Assembly (NCBI GenBank): GCA_022113835.1
Contig: JAILWY010000012.1
Coordinates: 11,594,001 to 11,658,000 of the forward strand
Length of the DNA stretch: 64,000 nt
Reading direction: 5' to 3'
DNA from: Atopsyche davidsoni
Taxonomy: Eukaryota > Arthropoda > Insecta > Trichoptera > Hydrobiosidae
This document shows positions 48,833 through 60,102 of this stretch, one piece after another; the stretch's first letter is position 1; each line of letters opens with the position of its first letter. A model generated the notes under the pieces. That model made no database searches and was not told the origin of the DNA. It saw nothing but the letters and a program-made list of their open reading frames with translations. The position numbers were made by a program, and so were the translations under genes.

Positions 48833-51800
48833 TTTTAAATTAATAGTTTTGAAATTAATATTCATCAAATAACAGTGTAATGATATTTTGAAAAACTTGC
48901 AAGTCACCGAATTGGGAAATGATTTTGTTAAGCACGAGTAATGTAAAAAATACACTTATTTAACAAATGATATTTATATATTCACAAATGAATATATATT
49001 TTAAAAATTTACAATAAAAATAAATATAGGAAATAATAACCATTTTTGTAATAAATGATACACAGTCTCCCCTTTTTATGGTTTGAAATTTACGCAAGGT
49101 TTGCCGGATTTGAATTTTTTCTATATATTCATATTTTTAATGGTTTAAAAACTACTATTTATATGTAAATAATTCGTATCAAATAATGCAACTCCGAATA
49201 CTGTGCTAAAAATTAAATGATTTATTTTGATAAATTTAATATATTTTATACTAATGCACAGTCCATTCGACGTATTTAAATAATCAGTGGCGTGGGTGGT
49301 CTGTTTGAAACTAGCCGCTTTTATCTATTTTATTAAATTTTAAAAATAAATTGTGTATTACGAAGATAGTCTAATGAGGATAAACTAATTTCTAAAGTAA
49401 AGATTATTGTCTAGATTTAGCAGAGCGGCTTTGAAGATAAAATCTGATGCTCCATTAATCCATATTCACTAAAATAACATTTCAGTATTTTATGTACTCT
49501 TACAAGAGGTATCATATACATATTATCATTGCGTTAAAAATAAAAATTATTATATTGTATACAAAACGGGGTTCAAATTAACACAGGATTACCATCTAAA
49601 AGCCAGAGCAATATAATAAGATATGTCATACATTTCTTAGGTCTAGGCAGTCGTAAACAATCTGATATTCAATAAAACCGTATAAAACACCCACGAAGAA
49701 TTACCAATTCAACAATTTGTTTTAGATATATTAAATACGATTGAAAAACAACGCAATATTTTAAAATAAATATAGCATTGATTGATTGATCGATAATTAT
49801 ATTATTTAAAAAAATGTTTCATTGACATTGACCTAGTCGAGAATCGAACTCTAACTCTAGCAGAGAGTAAGTTTCGACCACAAGGACACAATACGTATAA
49901 GGATATTTTTAATATATCATAGCGATCTCGCTTAGCACTTTTTAGATAGGAGAGATTTGAGCTGACTCAGGATATGACATCACGAAAGAATATCGGAAAT
50001 AGCACACAAGTTGTGGCCATTGTTCGACGGTACTTTTATTACCTCTGACGCTCACACCACCAAATAGTATTTATTGGTTTCGTGTATGGAATTAACAGAG
50101 AGCTTGCGTCATAATTCTGACTCCATTTGCTGATTAACAAGACGACGCTCTGGTGGGGAGGAACCGGTCAGAGAATTGTCCCGTCTGGGTTGTTTTCATT
50201 GCCGACAGTGCCATTTGGCATCAATACTTAGTCGCATTTGTGATAATTATTTGTATATTGCCTGCGTTCAGGCGCAAACTTTGGCAAAACATTGTTGCAA
50301 AAAACTTAAATAATCCGTTTAATACAATCTCTTAGTGTAAGTATTGCCTTCAAATAAATAAAACTGTTTTAATTAGAAAGGAATAATACTTTTTTTATAA
50401 ATAAACAAAAATTCTAAATAAAAGTAAAAAAAGGTGCCTTCACTAAATATACACATTTATGCTTACTTTATTTAGTAAAGTAATAAATTATAATGAATAA
50501 ATTTACGCAAAAATATTACGTTCGTTCAATGCTAATTATGAAGATAATTTACAAAAAATATCATTTAGATATTAAATGTGAGAAATATTCTATATGAATA
50601 AATAAACACTAACAACGGGGGCTCAGTTTAGACTCCACTCGTAAATAAAACAATAAATTTAGAAATATAATACCAATTATATTTTTAATTAAATAAGCTA
50701 ATGTGTGTCATATATTCATTTTTACTGAAGGTAGTTAAAAATCAACAATATTTTGTGTATCATTTACTTTAAAACTACAGTTTGACAAAAAATATTATTA
50801 TAATTTTAAAGTTTTTTTATATCATATACGTGGGTATATTTCTATACTAACAAATCGTTTTATATAAAAACGATAATTTTTATGTTCATTAACATATACT
50901 ACTCATATTTTTTGTAATATATAATACTACAGATGACAACAATGGTTTTTTACTCACGCTTGTCTATTATGAGAAACAAGATTTAACAGTTGGCATTACA
51001 CAAATCGCATTTGCGCAGGAGTTTCACACTCCCAATATACTAGAAATATTTTATTCAAACAAATATCTTATCTAAATAAACATTTACTATATTACAAACA
51101 CCATTTCAATAGCTTATCATATTATTTGAATAATTTTGCATTTATTTAAAAAATCCAGTTATAATTTAATTTAATAGAATAGAAAACAGCTCTGCAAAAT
51201 TCTTTAAATTATTTTTCCTTAAACAGCAGTTTGATGTATTGTGTTTTTAAAGAGAAGCTCTTTGATAATGAGATAATTAATACTGTTTTCTCTTCATCCT
51301 CTTTGGTCAACGTTTGCTCCTGGGAAAACAACAATTTGTAAGAGAAAATAATTATTTTTTTTAAATGAATGAACTATTTTCTTTAAGATGCTATATCACA
51401 ATATGCATCGTAAAAAAAATTAAGATTCATAGATTTTCAAAAGTCGCAAAAGCTTTGATAAGGTTTGAAAGTTTTTTAAATTTATATTGGTGAAATTTAA
51501 ATTATTCGGATATACTTTTTACTAAACCATTACTGGACCGATACATTAATTGCGAAACTAGCTTGAAGTTCACAGAGCAACAAGATACGTTTTAAAGCCG
51601 CAATAAATATGTCGTGGCGAAGGTTGTATAAGGCATTATTTAATTATTTTCAGACATTAATTTCACGTAAAAAAATGCTGCATTGTACGATCGTTCGACA
51701 TATTTGATATTTGAAAATAATCTTATGTAATTAGTTTTGTTAGGTTTTTATAACGTCTGGAATAAATCAAGTGCACGGTGCGCTCTTTGCTGAGATATCG

Positions 51801-54800
51801 TGATTAGTGTTTTTTTAATAACACTTATGCCTAGAAGATAAATAGTTAAATATTTAGGATTTGATTTATTTGCAAGTCGTAAAATTATTCCTGCACACAT
51901 AACTTAGTATTGTATGTAGCAATTATACACCTACGATAATGTAATTAAAATTTATCTTTAAATAACACATTAGTTAATTGTTTTGTATGCAAACTGATGA
52001 TCAGTTTCTTTAATTAAAGTTCGCGGATAGATTGTTTTTCTTCTATTTAGTTTATGATCACCGCTAATGTTAGTAATTTTTGCTACATGGCACAAAATAC
52101 GGTAAGCTTGGTTATAATCAAAAGTTTTACTTATAAAATACTGAAAACCACTGTTTTAAATATTATAATAAAATGCTTTTACTTCAGTGGATAATATTTA
52201 TACGAATACAATTTTACTTTTGTGAAACAAAAAAATCATTTTTATTATCAACAAATAATCAACGTAACGTGTTATTAAACACTTATCAAACTTCTGTTTT
52301 TCTTAATAAACAATAGCTTAAATATCCGTAAATAACATTACAGGTTTTTTGTTATTTTCCTATTGTTTATATATTCATTTGAATTGCCAAAAATTAAATC
52401 GCTCGTGATTGAGATGCTCAGTGTTTTTATGTTTAATTAAATCTTATAGGCCACTCTAAAATATTTTTTTATGGTGCGATTAACTATACTTTTTAAATAA
52501 TAGTTTTCGATGAAACAGGCCTTCAAATAACACAAACATAAAATATTTTTAAAAGCAAGATTGAAATTTGATTGTTCATTTTTAATGGGAAAAAATATAT
52601 CCCGTGCTTCTGCATAGCTTAAAATCCTGTCCAGCCGAGTGCGTCGCGGCGGCGGATTCAATTATAAAGCGCATACTCGCGGAGACTAATCCGCACTCAC
52701 ACAGCCGCGCGTTTATAGGAGACATAAATTATAAAATCTAAGTATTACAATCGGTTTTTTTTAGTATCATCGTATCTATGTCCCTCCAACATTGTAATAT
52801 ATTATATGCGAGACCGGTTTTATCAATTCAGCCGATAGAGTCGACCGGGACTGAGCATGAGAACAAAAAATAATCAACTCTGTTGACGTTATGTAAAGTA
52901 ATTCTAAAGGCTTGTACTTTACCGGACTTGCTGTTTTTTTATATAAATAATATTCACTGTTTTTAGTGTATTTGAAATAAAAGAAAATCAGAATTTTACT
53001 TTATTCGTTACATCTGAAAATATTATCTAGAATAGTATATTTATATGATGACTAGGCGAATTTTATAATATTTTACTTGATTTTTATTTGCCTTATTTTC
53101 TCATTTTCCTAAACTAAGCAAAAAAATAATAATACGCCACTTAAAATATAATTAAATCATTAAATATGTTCTAATTTTTTCTGAAGTCACTACACCAAAC
53201 TTTGGAACGGTATGTGTCTCTATTTAATACAACATTTTTTGCAGCACGAAATATAATCTCCCGAAAAAATGTTTTAACTGTGGAGTTGCCAACTTATTGT
53301 ACCAGATGAAATTATTTTATAGTTAGAAAAATTAACAAGTTCTAACCGGTTCTAAATTTTTAGTAATATTTAACACCACCAATAATTTACGTAGTAAACT
53401 ACCAGCAGGGGGGCTTTTACTCATTATTTTGGGAAGATTGTTAAATTTATTACGTTGTTATTTATACTGGCTGATATAATTACTTGTTATCATTTGATGA
53501 GAGAAATTAAAAATAAATTTATTTTATAAAATTGAAACCATTTTATCTATTTTATTTAAAAACGGGTCAAACATTTTTATTTAAATTGTATATGTGAAAT
53601 AACGTTGGCATATTATTGTGTAACTAAATGCATTACGTTTAAATAGATCAAAACAAAACATAACCTTTCTGCATATTATTTCATATCATCTTCAAAAGTA
53701 AAAAAAACCTCTTAGAATAAACAACAGATTTTTAAAGGTTTAAAAAATATGCATTTAATCTATACGTAGGAAATTTCCTCGACATAGCATTAATGATAAA
53801 AAAAATATTTTTATCCCGCTTTCTTTACTGTTAAGAGCTAGATATCTGTTTACAGTTTTGCATAAACGAAAACATGGTGTGTATTCAAAGTAATAAAATC
53901 AAAAAATACTCAAAATCAACACAACTTAGTATAATCCCTTCTTCGTCATTAAAAGGCATCCGAAGACTTAATATAACGTTGCAGATTCCATAATCATCTC
54001 ATAGAGTATACAGGCCGCGGGGAGACAGAGTGCTCAAGCATATTTATAATAGAGAATAATGCAGGTACAGGTTTGACTCCTCGCCCGGGGCCGGCGGGGC
54101 AGAGCGTCTCTGGGGGAGGGTGTTATTACGAGGGACGCGGGCCCTCAGCGGTGTCCGCGGTGGCGGCGGCCGATCTGCATGCGAGATGAGTTATGAATTA
54201 CTAATGGCATCTATTGGAGAACTATTAGGATCCGATGAACAGCTACCTGAATCTAACACAACACAATGGCGCCTCGTCAAATAAAATTTAAATTTAAAAA
54301 ATACGAGAATCTATCCGCGACAGGCTAGTTGAATTTTTGGTACTCCACGATAAGATAAACCTAAGATTAAGAAGTTTGTAATTTTTTAGCCAATTGGCTA
54401 TTCATACTTGTTGCGAAAATCTATTCTAAGTATTCGTAATTGAGTATAATTCACAATAATACATTAAATTGCTAGTATCAGCAACGTGGAAAAGTTCTTC
54501 CATCATAACACTTCACACTTAGCAATACCAACTTGTAAAAAGGTTTTTTTGAATTATTTTTTTAATCCTATTTGTAAATTATTCTCATCAAGCTCACGTG
54601 CACAACTATTTCTGAATAAATTGTATCAAACATCCCTGCCCCCCCACATTCGAGTGTGAGCAGATTGCCCGAACAGGGGATAGTCCGCGTAATAGATACT
54701 TAACAATGGCCAGCTATGTTTATTTTCTGCTTCATTTACTTTCAGCGTCCTTGTGATATGATTACGCTCCGCCGCACACCCGCCAGGACGTCCCTTCTAT

Positions 54801-55282
54801 TTAAGGTCCTCTTTCCAGGCTCTGGTCTTAGGGGCCGAAAATAATAAAACACCTCGTCAATTTTCTATTGAAAAAATACTGACGTACCTAAGTTTTTGAT
54901 GTGTTTTTTCTGAAGGGATTTAAGTTGTCAAAGCATCTTAAAAAGGGTCGTCGTTTGAATTCTATTTCTAACACTTTTGTGAAACTGGCAACTACTTGTG
55001 AAAATTGTGTATATTATTTATTCTACCCTTACATAAAAACAAGAAAATATTTATAAATTTGATAACTTTTGGCTGTAATAGTTTGAGGCTCCCACTCTAT
55101 GCTACACTCTGCTGCTTTCTTAATTTTTATTCAAAGAAAAGCATTAAGATATCATACAAAAAAAATAACTTTGGACAAAAAAACATATATGCACTAGTTA
55201 AAATCTTATTAATCCACAATTGACGGGTTCAATTTATAATAATTCATTTTAAAACAATGAATATGAATATGAATCAAAAAAC
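48833..55282. other. Intergenic AT-rich region
   Basis: Mostly featureless. A tRNA-type B-box-like word (GAGTTCGATTCTCG, minus strand) lies at 49839-49852 in a block that may be a SINE remnant. Balanced segments occur at 49950-50240, 54000-54260 (with a CpG-rich core at 54080-54180) and 54690-54840. No exon is recognised. Confidence 0.45.
49826..49900 (-). repeat. Possible tRNA-derived SINE remnant
   Basis: The minus strand has GAGTTCGATTCTCG, a good B-box, with a weaker A-box-like TTGTGGTCGAA upstream at about tRNA spacing. Acceptor and anticodon stems are not convincing, so this is a repeat or pseudo-tRNA at most. Confidence 0.3.
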
Positions 55283-55391
55283 TGGCTAGAAAATTTCGAT
55301 CATTTTTGTTTGAGAGCACTTTCGCTCGACGCAAGAAACACTTGAAAGACAAGAACCTTCTCAAACAAAAATAATCGCAATCTTCTAGCCA
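55283..55391. ncRNA. Long imperfect hairpin, pre-miRNA-sized
   Basis: Two 33-base arms (55283-55315 and 55359-55391) are inverted complements at about 30 positions and enclose a 43-base loop. The total of 109 bases fits an animal pre-miRNA with a longish loop. It would also fit a tiny MITE or fold-back. Strand, expression and mature sequence cannot be judged here. No flanking target-site duplication is obvious. Confidence 0.4.
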
Positions 55392-58300
55392 TTAGCTATT
55401 TAAATTTGTAACGATTTATTGACCAGACACTTCTGGAAAGTAGAAGTCTAGCATGTATTTTAAAATCCAATCACCTAATTAAGTTTGGACGGAACATGGT
55501 GTTAGACAGGGTTTGAGAACCTACTTTTTTAAAATTATCGCTAGTGCACGGGTCATATTTAATTAAACAAGGTAATAAAAATAATTATCAAAACAATTTT
55601 TTTACTTGTCTTTGGGTTCGATTGATGAGAAAAAAACTCTATAATAATGTACATAGAGCTATTAAAGCTTCGTACGTTCAGATAAACACACTTTAATACG
55701 TTTTTTTATAATATTAAATGTATATATTATTTTCCTGTATAATTGAAGGATAAGTATAAAGATCATAAAAATAATATAAATAATGTAAACATTATAATTT
55801 TATGGCTTTAGTTGTAATGAAAATTATCATTACTGACACCAATGTACCAATATAAAAAACACCAATAAAAATTGTTTTCACACAGGTTTGTTAAAAATAC
55901 TTAAAAGAACAAAAAAAATATTCAGTAAAGTTTTTTGCTATTTCTATGTTAGTAAATATAGTAGCCATTTTGATATGCTAAAACAGTTATAATGAATCAA
56001 ACTTCAATGCAAATAAAAAATAATAATAATGAACCGAAACTAACAAGAATCTTGATGCATCAATAAAAATACCATGGCGATTGATTCAGCAAATAAATTT
56101 TGTAACAAAATGGTTTAAATTTATAAAGTTCAGCTATACATGGCAGTATATAAATTCGTTTTGAAAATATAATTAATATGACTCAACGTGGTGCAAATTC
56201 ATTATTTATATATAACACATGCCTAAAAAATGTTATTATTATTTTCAAAAGTAATATTTTTCTTTTAGCGGCTCCCTAACCACGTCCTGTCCTATTGTCG
56301 ATTCCAGGAAGAAGGGTTGCCGGCGCCTGTGAAGCGCCCGCCTCGGCAGACAGCCGCAGAACCTTCCAGAGGGTGCACAAGCTGCATGTAGACAGGATAA
56401 TAGTCACGCTTGCATTTATTGCACATTTAATCACCGCAATCTACCTGCGGCCCGGCCAAACTTCATAATTAATCGGTGCATTTCGAGAAATTATATTTGT
56501 GTATTTTCCTCAAATTTTAGTTGTGACTCATTCTTATTCTCATTTATCTTAAAAATGTGATTTAATAAATTTAAAAAAAATTGTCTGTAATATTTTACAA
56601 TACACTCGTATAATTAAAACGAGCATTTTTGAAAAAAGTTAGTAAATATCATAATCGATTGATACTATACGTATTTTAATTATTATTGTGATCATATGAC
56701 GTACGATATTGTGCTGTATATTTGAGAACAGGAAGATCTCAATGTTTAACGTAACAATAACATTTTGAAAACACAATAAATGTGCTATAAACATTATTTC
56801 CAATACATATGTTGCCAGACAAACAAACAACAATTATTATATTCGATTCCTCTTTTTTCAACGCCAGAAAAATTAGATTTATGTGATATTTGGCATATTG
56901 TTTTCATACTATGACCTTGATTGTTAAAGCAGTACGTAGGTACTTGTATGACAGCGTTTTTATAATTATAAAAAGATGATAATTTTGATTGAAAAACTTG
57001 TGTAATTACCGCGATCACAAAAATTAATTTGTTTTGCCCTCTGGTATTTCATTCTGTTGACGTCATTCAAACAAACCAAAAGGAAACCATTGCTTTAAAC
57101 AAGAACCTATTTGTTTTTTTTAAACATTAAGAAGCGAATATATACAGATATTGTATATACACATAATCTATAAGTAAAAAAATAAGGTTAAAAAAAACGA
57201 TAAAAATCAATCTGAATTACTTACGATAAAAGCGATTATATTTCAAATATTAAATAAACTTTATACTTTTAAACAAAGTTATCACTCCTTGTAACATGCA
57301 TTTATGAAATTCTTGACATAGACAAGCTAGAGATACTTTTGATATATTCAATTCGAGAAATAATTATTATGAACCTCTCATGGGATGAAAAGCTGTAAGA
57401 TATTTTAGTTTACTAAAATGAGACTTTGATTTTAACGAAACAGAATATTTCCATATAATTTCCTAATATTTCCTTAAAATAATATACGAATAAATAAGCT
57501 TTATATCAGAGTGAAATACTTACATTGAAAATAATACTAACTCTAGTATCAAATGCGGATTGCCGATTCGTCAATGTATTTCAAGAATTACTAAACAAAA
57601 AGCAAAATTTGTTTAAAATAGCCAAACTTCAAATCGGAAGCAGATCATAAAACATCAAGTGAATCAGTGAAATTCCTCAGACTGTATCTGTGGGTATACG
57701 GGATAATCTTTGTGCAGCGATTTAAATAAGACGGTTACTCAACGCGGAGTAATCCCAAGTACTAGCGATGCCCGGCCGAGACTTTAGTATTTAATTCCCC
57801 ATGAATCATCGGTACTGAGTCGGTATTCCGGTTGGCTGTACGTAAACTTTAGGAAATCTATTGAGTCATGCGAGTACTCGTGTTCCTGGTATGTTTACCA
57901 ATCTTGGATTATTGGTCGCCTTGCAAGCCGTGGGTATTCCCATGTGTAGATAGGCTCTGGCGTGTGTGTGTTTTTTTTAATACTACAGAGTTTAAATATG
58001 ATAAATATGACACCAAATAAATATTTATTGACAAGAAAACCATGGACTATTAATTAGTGTCATCCTTTGTGTTTTTGTTACACTGCCCTGGTTTTTATAT
58101 GTATTGTTTTAAGAGGTTTATTTATAAAAAATAATGTTAAAGTTCAGATAAAAAGCTTTTAATCTGATCATAATCTTAGCAAGATGCTAAGATCTTTTTT
58201 CCAAGCATTGATGGGAGTTTAATTATTATACAATGATTCTCCTTGCATGTGCAGATGTAAACATAAATAATTTTTATGTCTTAAATTTCTAAAAAACGGA

Positions 58301-60005
58301 TAAATATTTCAATTTCTTATGTGCTACTTAAGCAATTCAGCTGACATTCAGCAATTGAACATTAATGTTCAATTGCTGAATGTCATAAGAAAGTTAATAT
58401 TGTTACATATTTATTTAAATATTTAATTATTATTTTTAAGTATATCTCGGTTTGATAATGTATGGCTGTGAAATAAGCGTCTACTTTGTAGAAATGTAGC
58501 AAGGGTTTAGAGATTTCCCCCGTCGCGTGGGAAACATTACGTAGATAATGTGTCGTTTAATACCGAGGTTTGTGCTTGGGCCGGGATTATATTTTAACAA
58601 TGATTAATTTCTCATCTACCGAAGAAAAATAATTAATTATTGCTTGATGGTATTTATTGATAATATGTGATGCTTGCTTTAAGAAAACGTTTGCATAGTG
58701 GTACAAAAACTTTATCGACCCCCATGGAAATTCTTATGAGACAATCTTCTCAAAATACATTGAAAAAAAGATAGCAAAAAAATTATCACTCCTAGTGTTG
58801 TAATGCATTTAAATAAAACTAAAGCGTGAAGTAATTATTTAATAATACGAAGTTTTTTTGTTGGTGCTTAGATCTGATAAAAGAATACCAATATTTTGAT
58901 ATTCATCAGAATCTTTCACATAAAGTAAATAACGTGGATTTAAAATAAAGTCGTTGGATAATTCTCAAAAGGCAACCCGAATCAACAGATTTCCAATTTA
59001 AATACAAGCTGCATTCGTAAAAAAAATTGCCGGCAGAGTTGTGCGTTTTGTTGTGTCGGCAGGAATGCGAGCTCCTCCGCAGTGCGTGCCCTATTAAGGT
59101 GGCTGAACTGTTGACAGAAATAAACTGCTGGGCAGCCGCGTTTATTGGGAATAATCTCGCGTTAAATTCTCGTAATTCTGTCCTCCTCTTTCCGGATCAT
59201 ACGCGGCGCGCTCGTGCGGCCGCCATCTTGCGCAAGGGCGCTCGGGAAAGCGGCATCGCGTGGACGGGAAACTCTCCCTACAACGTGTGTCCCAAGCTCA
59301 ACTTGAATCGAAAAAAATATTAATAAATATTGATATAATTAAAAAAATCTATCATAATAAACGCATTGAAGCTTTTTAATTCTCATTGAAATCTTGTGGA
59401 ATTTTTTTGATGTTGAGTATTTACACTTATCCATACTGGTACTTTGTATTTTTATAATAATTTATTTTATCAATAAAATATCTCATTGAAAGCACACTAG
59501 CATATAAAATATCACAAAATAGATAATGATTTCTATATTCTAAGCTGCTAAGAATATACTATAAATAATGTATAAACATATTTAATAATTATTATTTTAC
59601 AATACATTACATGTAAGTCGTAAAGGCATCGACACACGTCGCGACACAACTTGCAATCGACTCGCAGCAGCCAACCATAAAAAAAAACACCCAAAATAAC
59701 GAGACTCTATCAGCTGATTGCAGATCGGTTTCAATTGTGTCGTAACCAAAATAATCACTATCTGTTAAGATCTCAGATATGGCTGCGCGCAATGTTTCAT
59801 AAATAGCAAAAGCACGTGTTTTAATCTTTGCCTTGTTCCACGCGCCGCCTCGCGGCAGCCATCTCGCCTCGGCCACGTGTGCACGCTCGATTCCCAGCTA
59901 TTTTAAAACCGGGACGCGTGCGAATGCGTTAGTCATAACATGTATTACTAGCCCTTTTTACCGGTTTCATTTCTCATCCTGAAACACATACGCCGCGATC
60001 CGGGC
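55392..60005. other. Intergenic region upstream of the plus-strand candidate promoter
   Basis: AT-rich, with balanced or GC-rich islands at 56270-56510, 57640-57960, 58490-58600, 59020-59320 and 59780-59950. The island at 59020-59320 keeps a 98-codon plus frame with no recognisable domain and contains a GCCGCCAT word at 59219. CACGTG E-boxes occur at about 59813 and 59874, upstream of the TATA box at 60006. Confidence 0.45.
58342..58385. repeat. 44-bp perfect palindrome with no spacer
   Basis: The sequence TGACATTCAGCAATTGAACA leads to a centre of ATTAAT and is mirrored exactly as its reverse complement. No mismatch or spacer is present. Confidence 0.93.
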
Positions 60006-60015
60006 TATATATAAG
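60006..60015 (+). promoter_or_regulatory. TATA box
   Basis: TATATATAAG lies in GC-richer surroundings, with a plausible start site about 30 bases on (near 60037). It is followed by a short leader, an ATG in ideal context and a consensus donor, an arrangement typical of a highly regulated insect gene. Confidence 0.5.
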
Positions 60016-60036
60016 TACCGCATCGCTTATTCCGCC

Positions 60037-60102
60037 GTGCGCTCTGGTGTTTGTCACTTTGGGATTCTTTCGGTGTTGTCATAAATATAACGAAGATGGG
60101 AG
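60037..60102 (+). CDS. Candidate first exon with only Met-Gly coding before the donor
   Basis: After the TATA box an untranslated leader of about 60 bases ends in ACGAAG, then ATGGGAG, then GTAAGTAT. The ATG at 60096 has A at -3 and G at +4, and the donor is near-perfect. The coding part is ATG GGA G, phase 1. Very short first coding exons are common in insect genes with TATA promoters. The second exon was not found before the right edge, so the product is unknown. A non-coding transcript is the alternative. Only the ATG-to-donor part (60096-60102) is coding. Confidence 0.42.

Noticed and set aside
989..56020. Several ATGCAAAT octamers across the window
   Set aside because: A rough expectation from base composition is about five copies on both strands, close to what is seen, so no enrichment can be claimed.
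59829..59880. Minus-strand ATG reading MAAARRRVEQGKD then stop
   Set aside because: Very short, no usable donor, and best explained as CpG-rich DNA upstream of the plus-strand TATA box.
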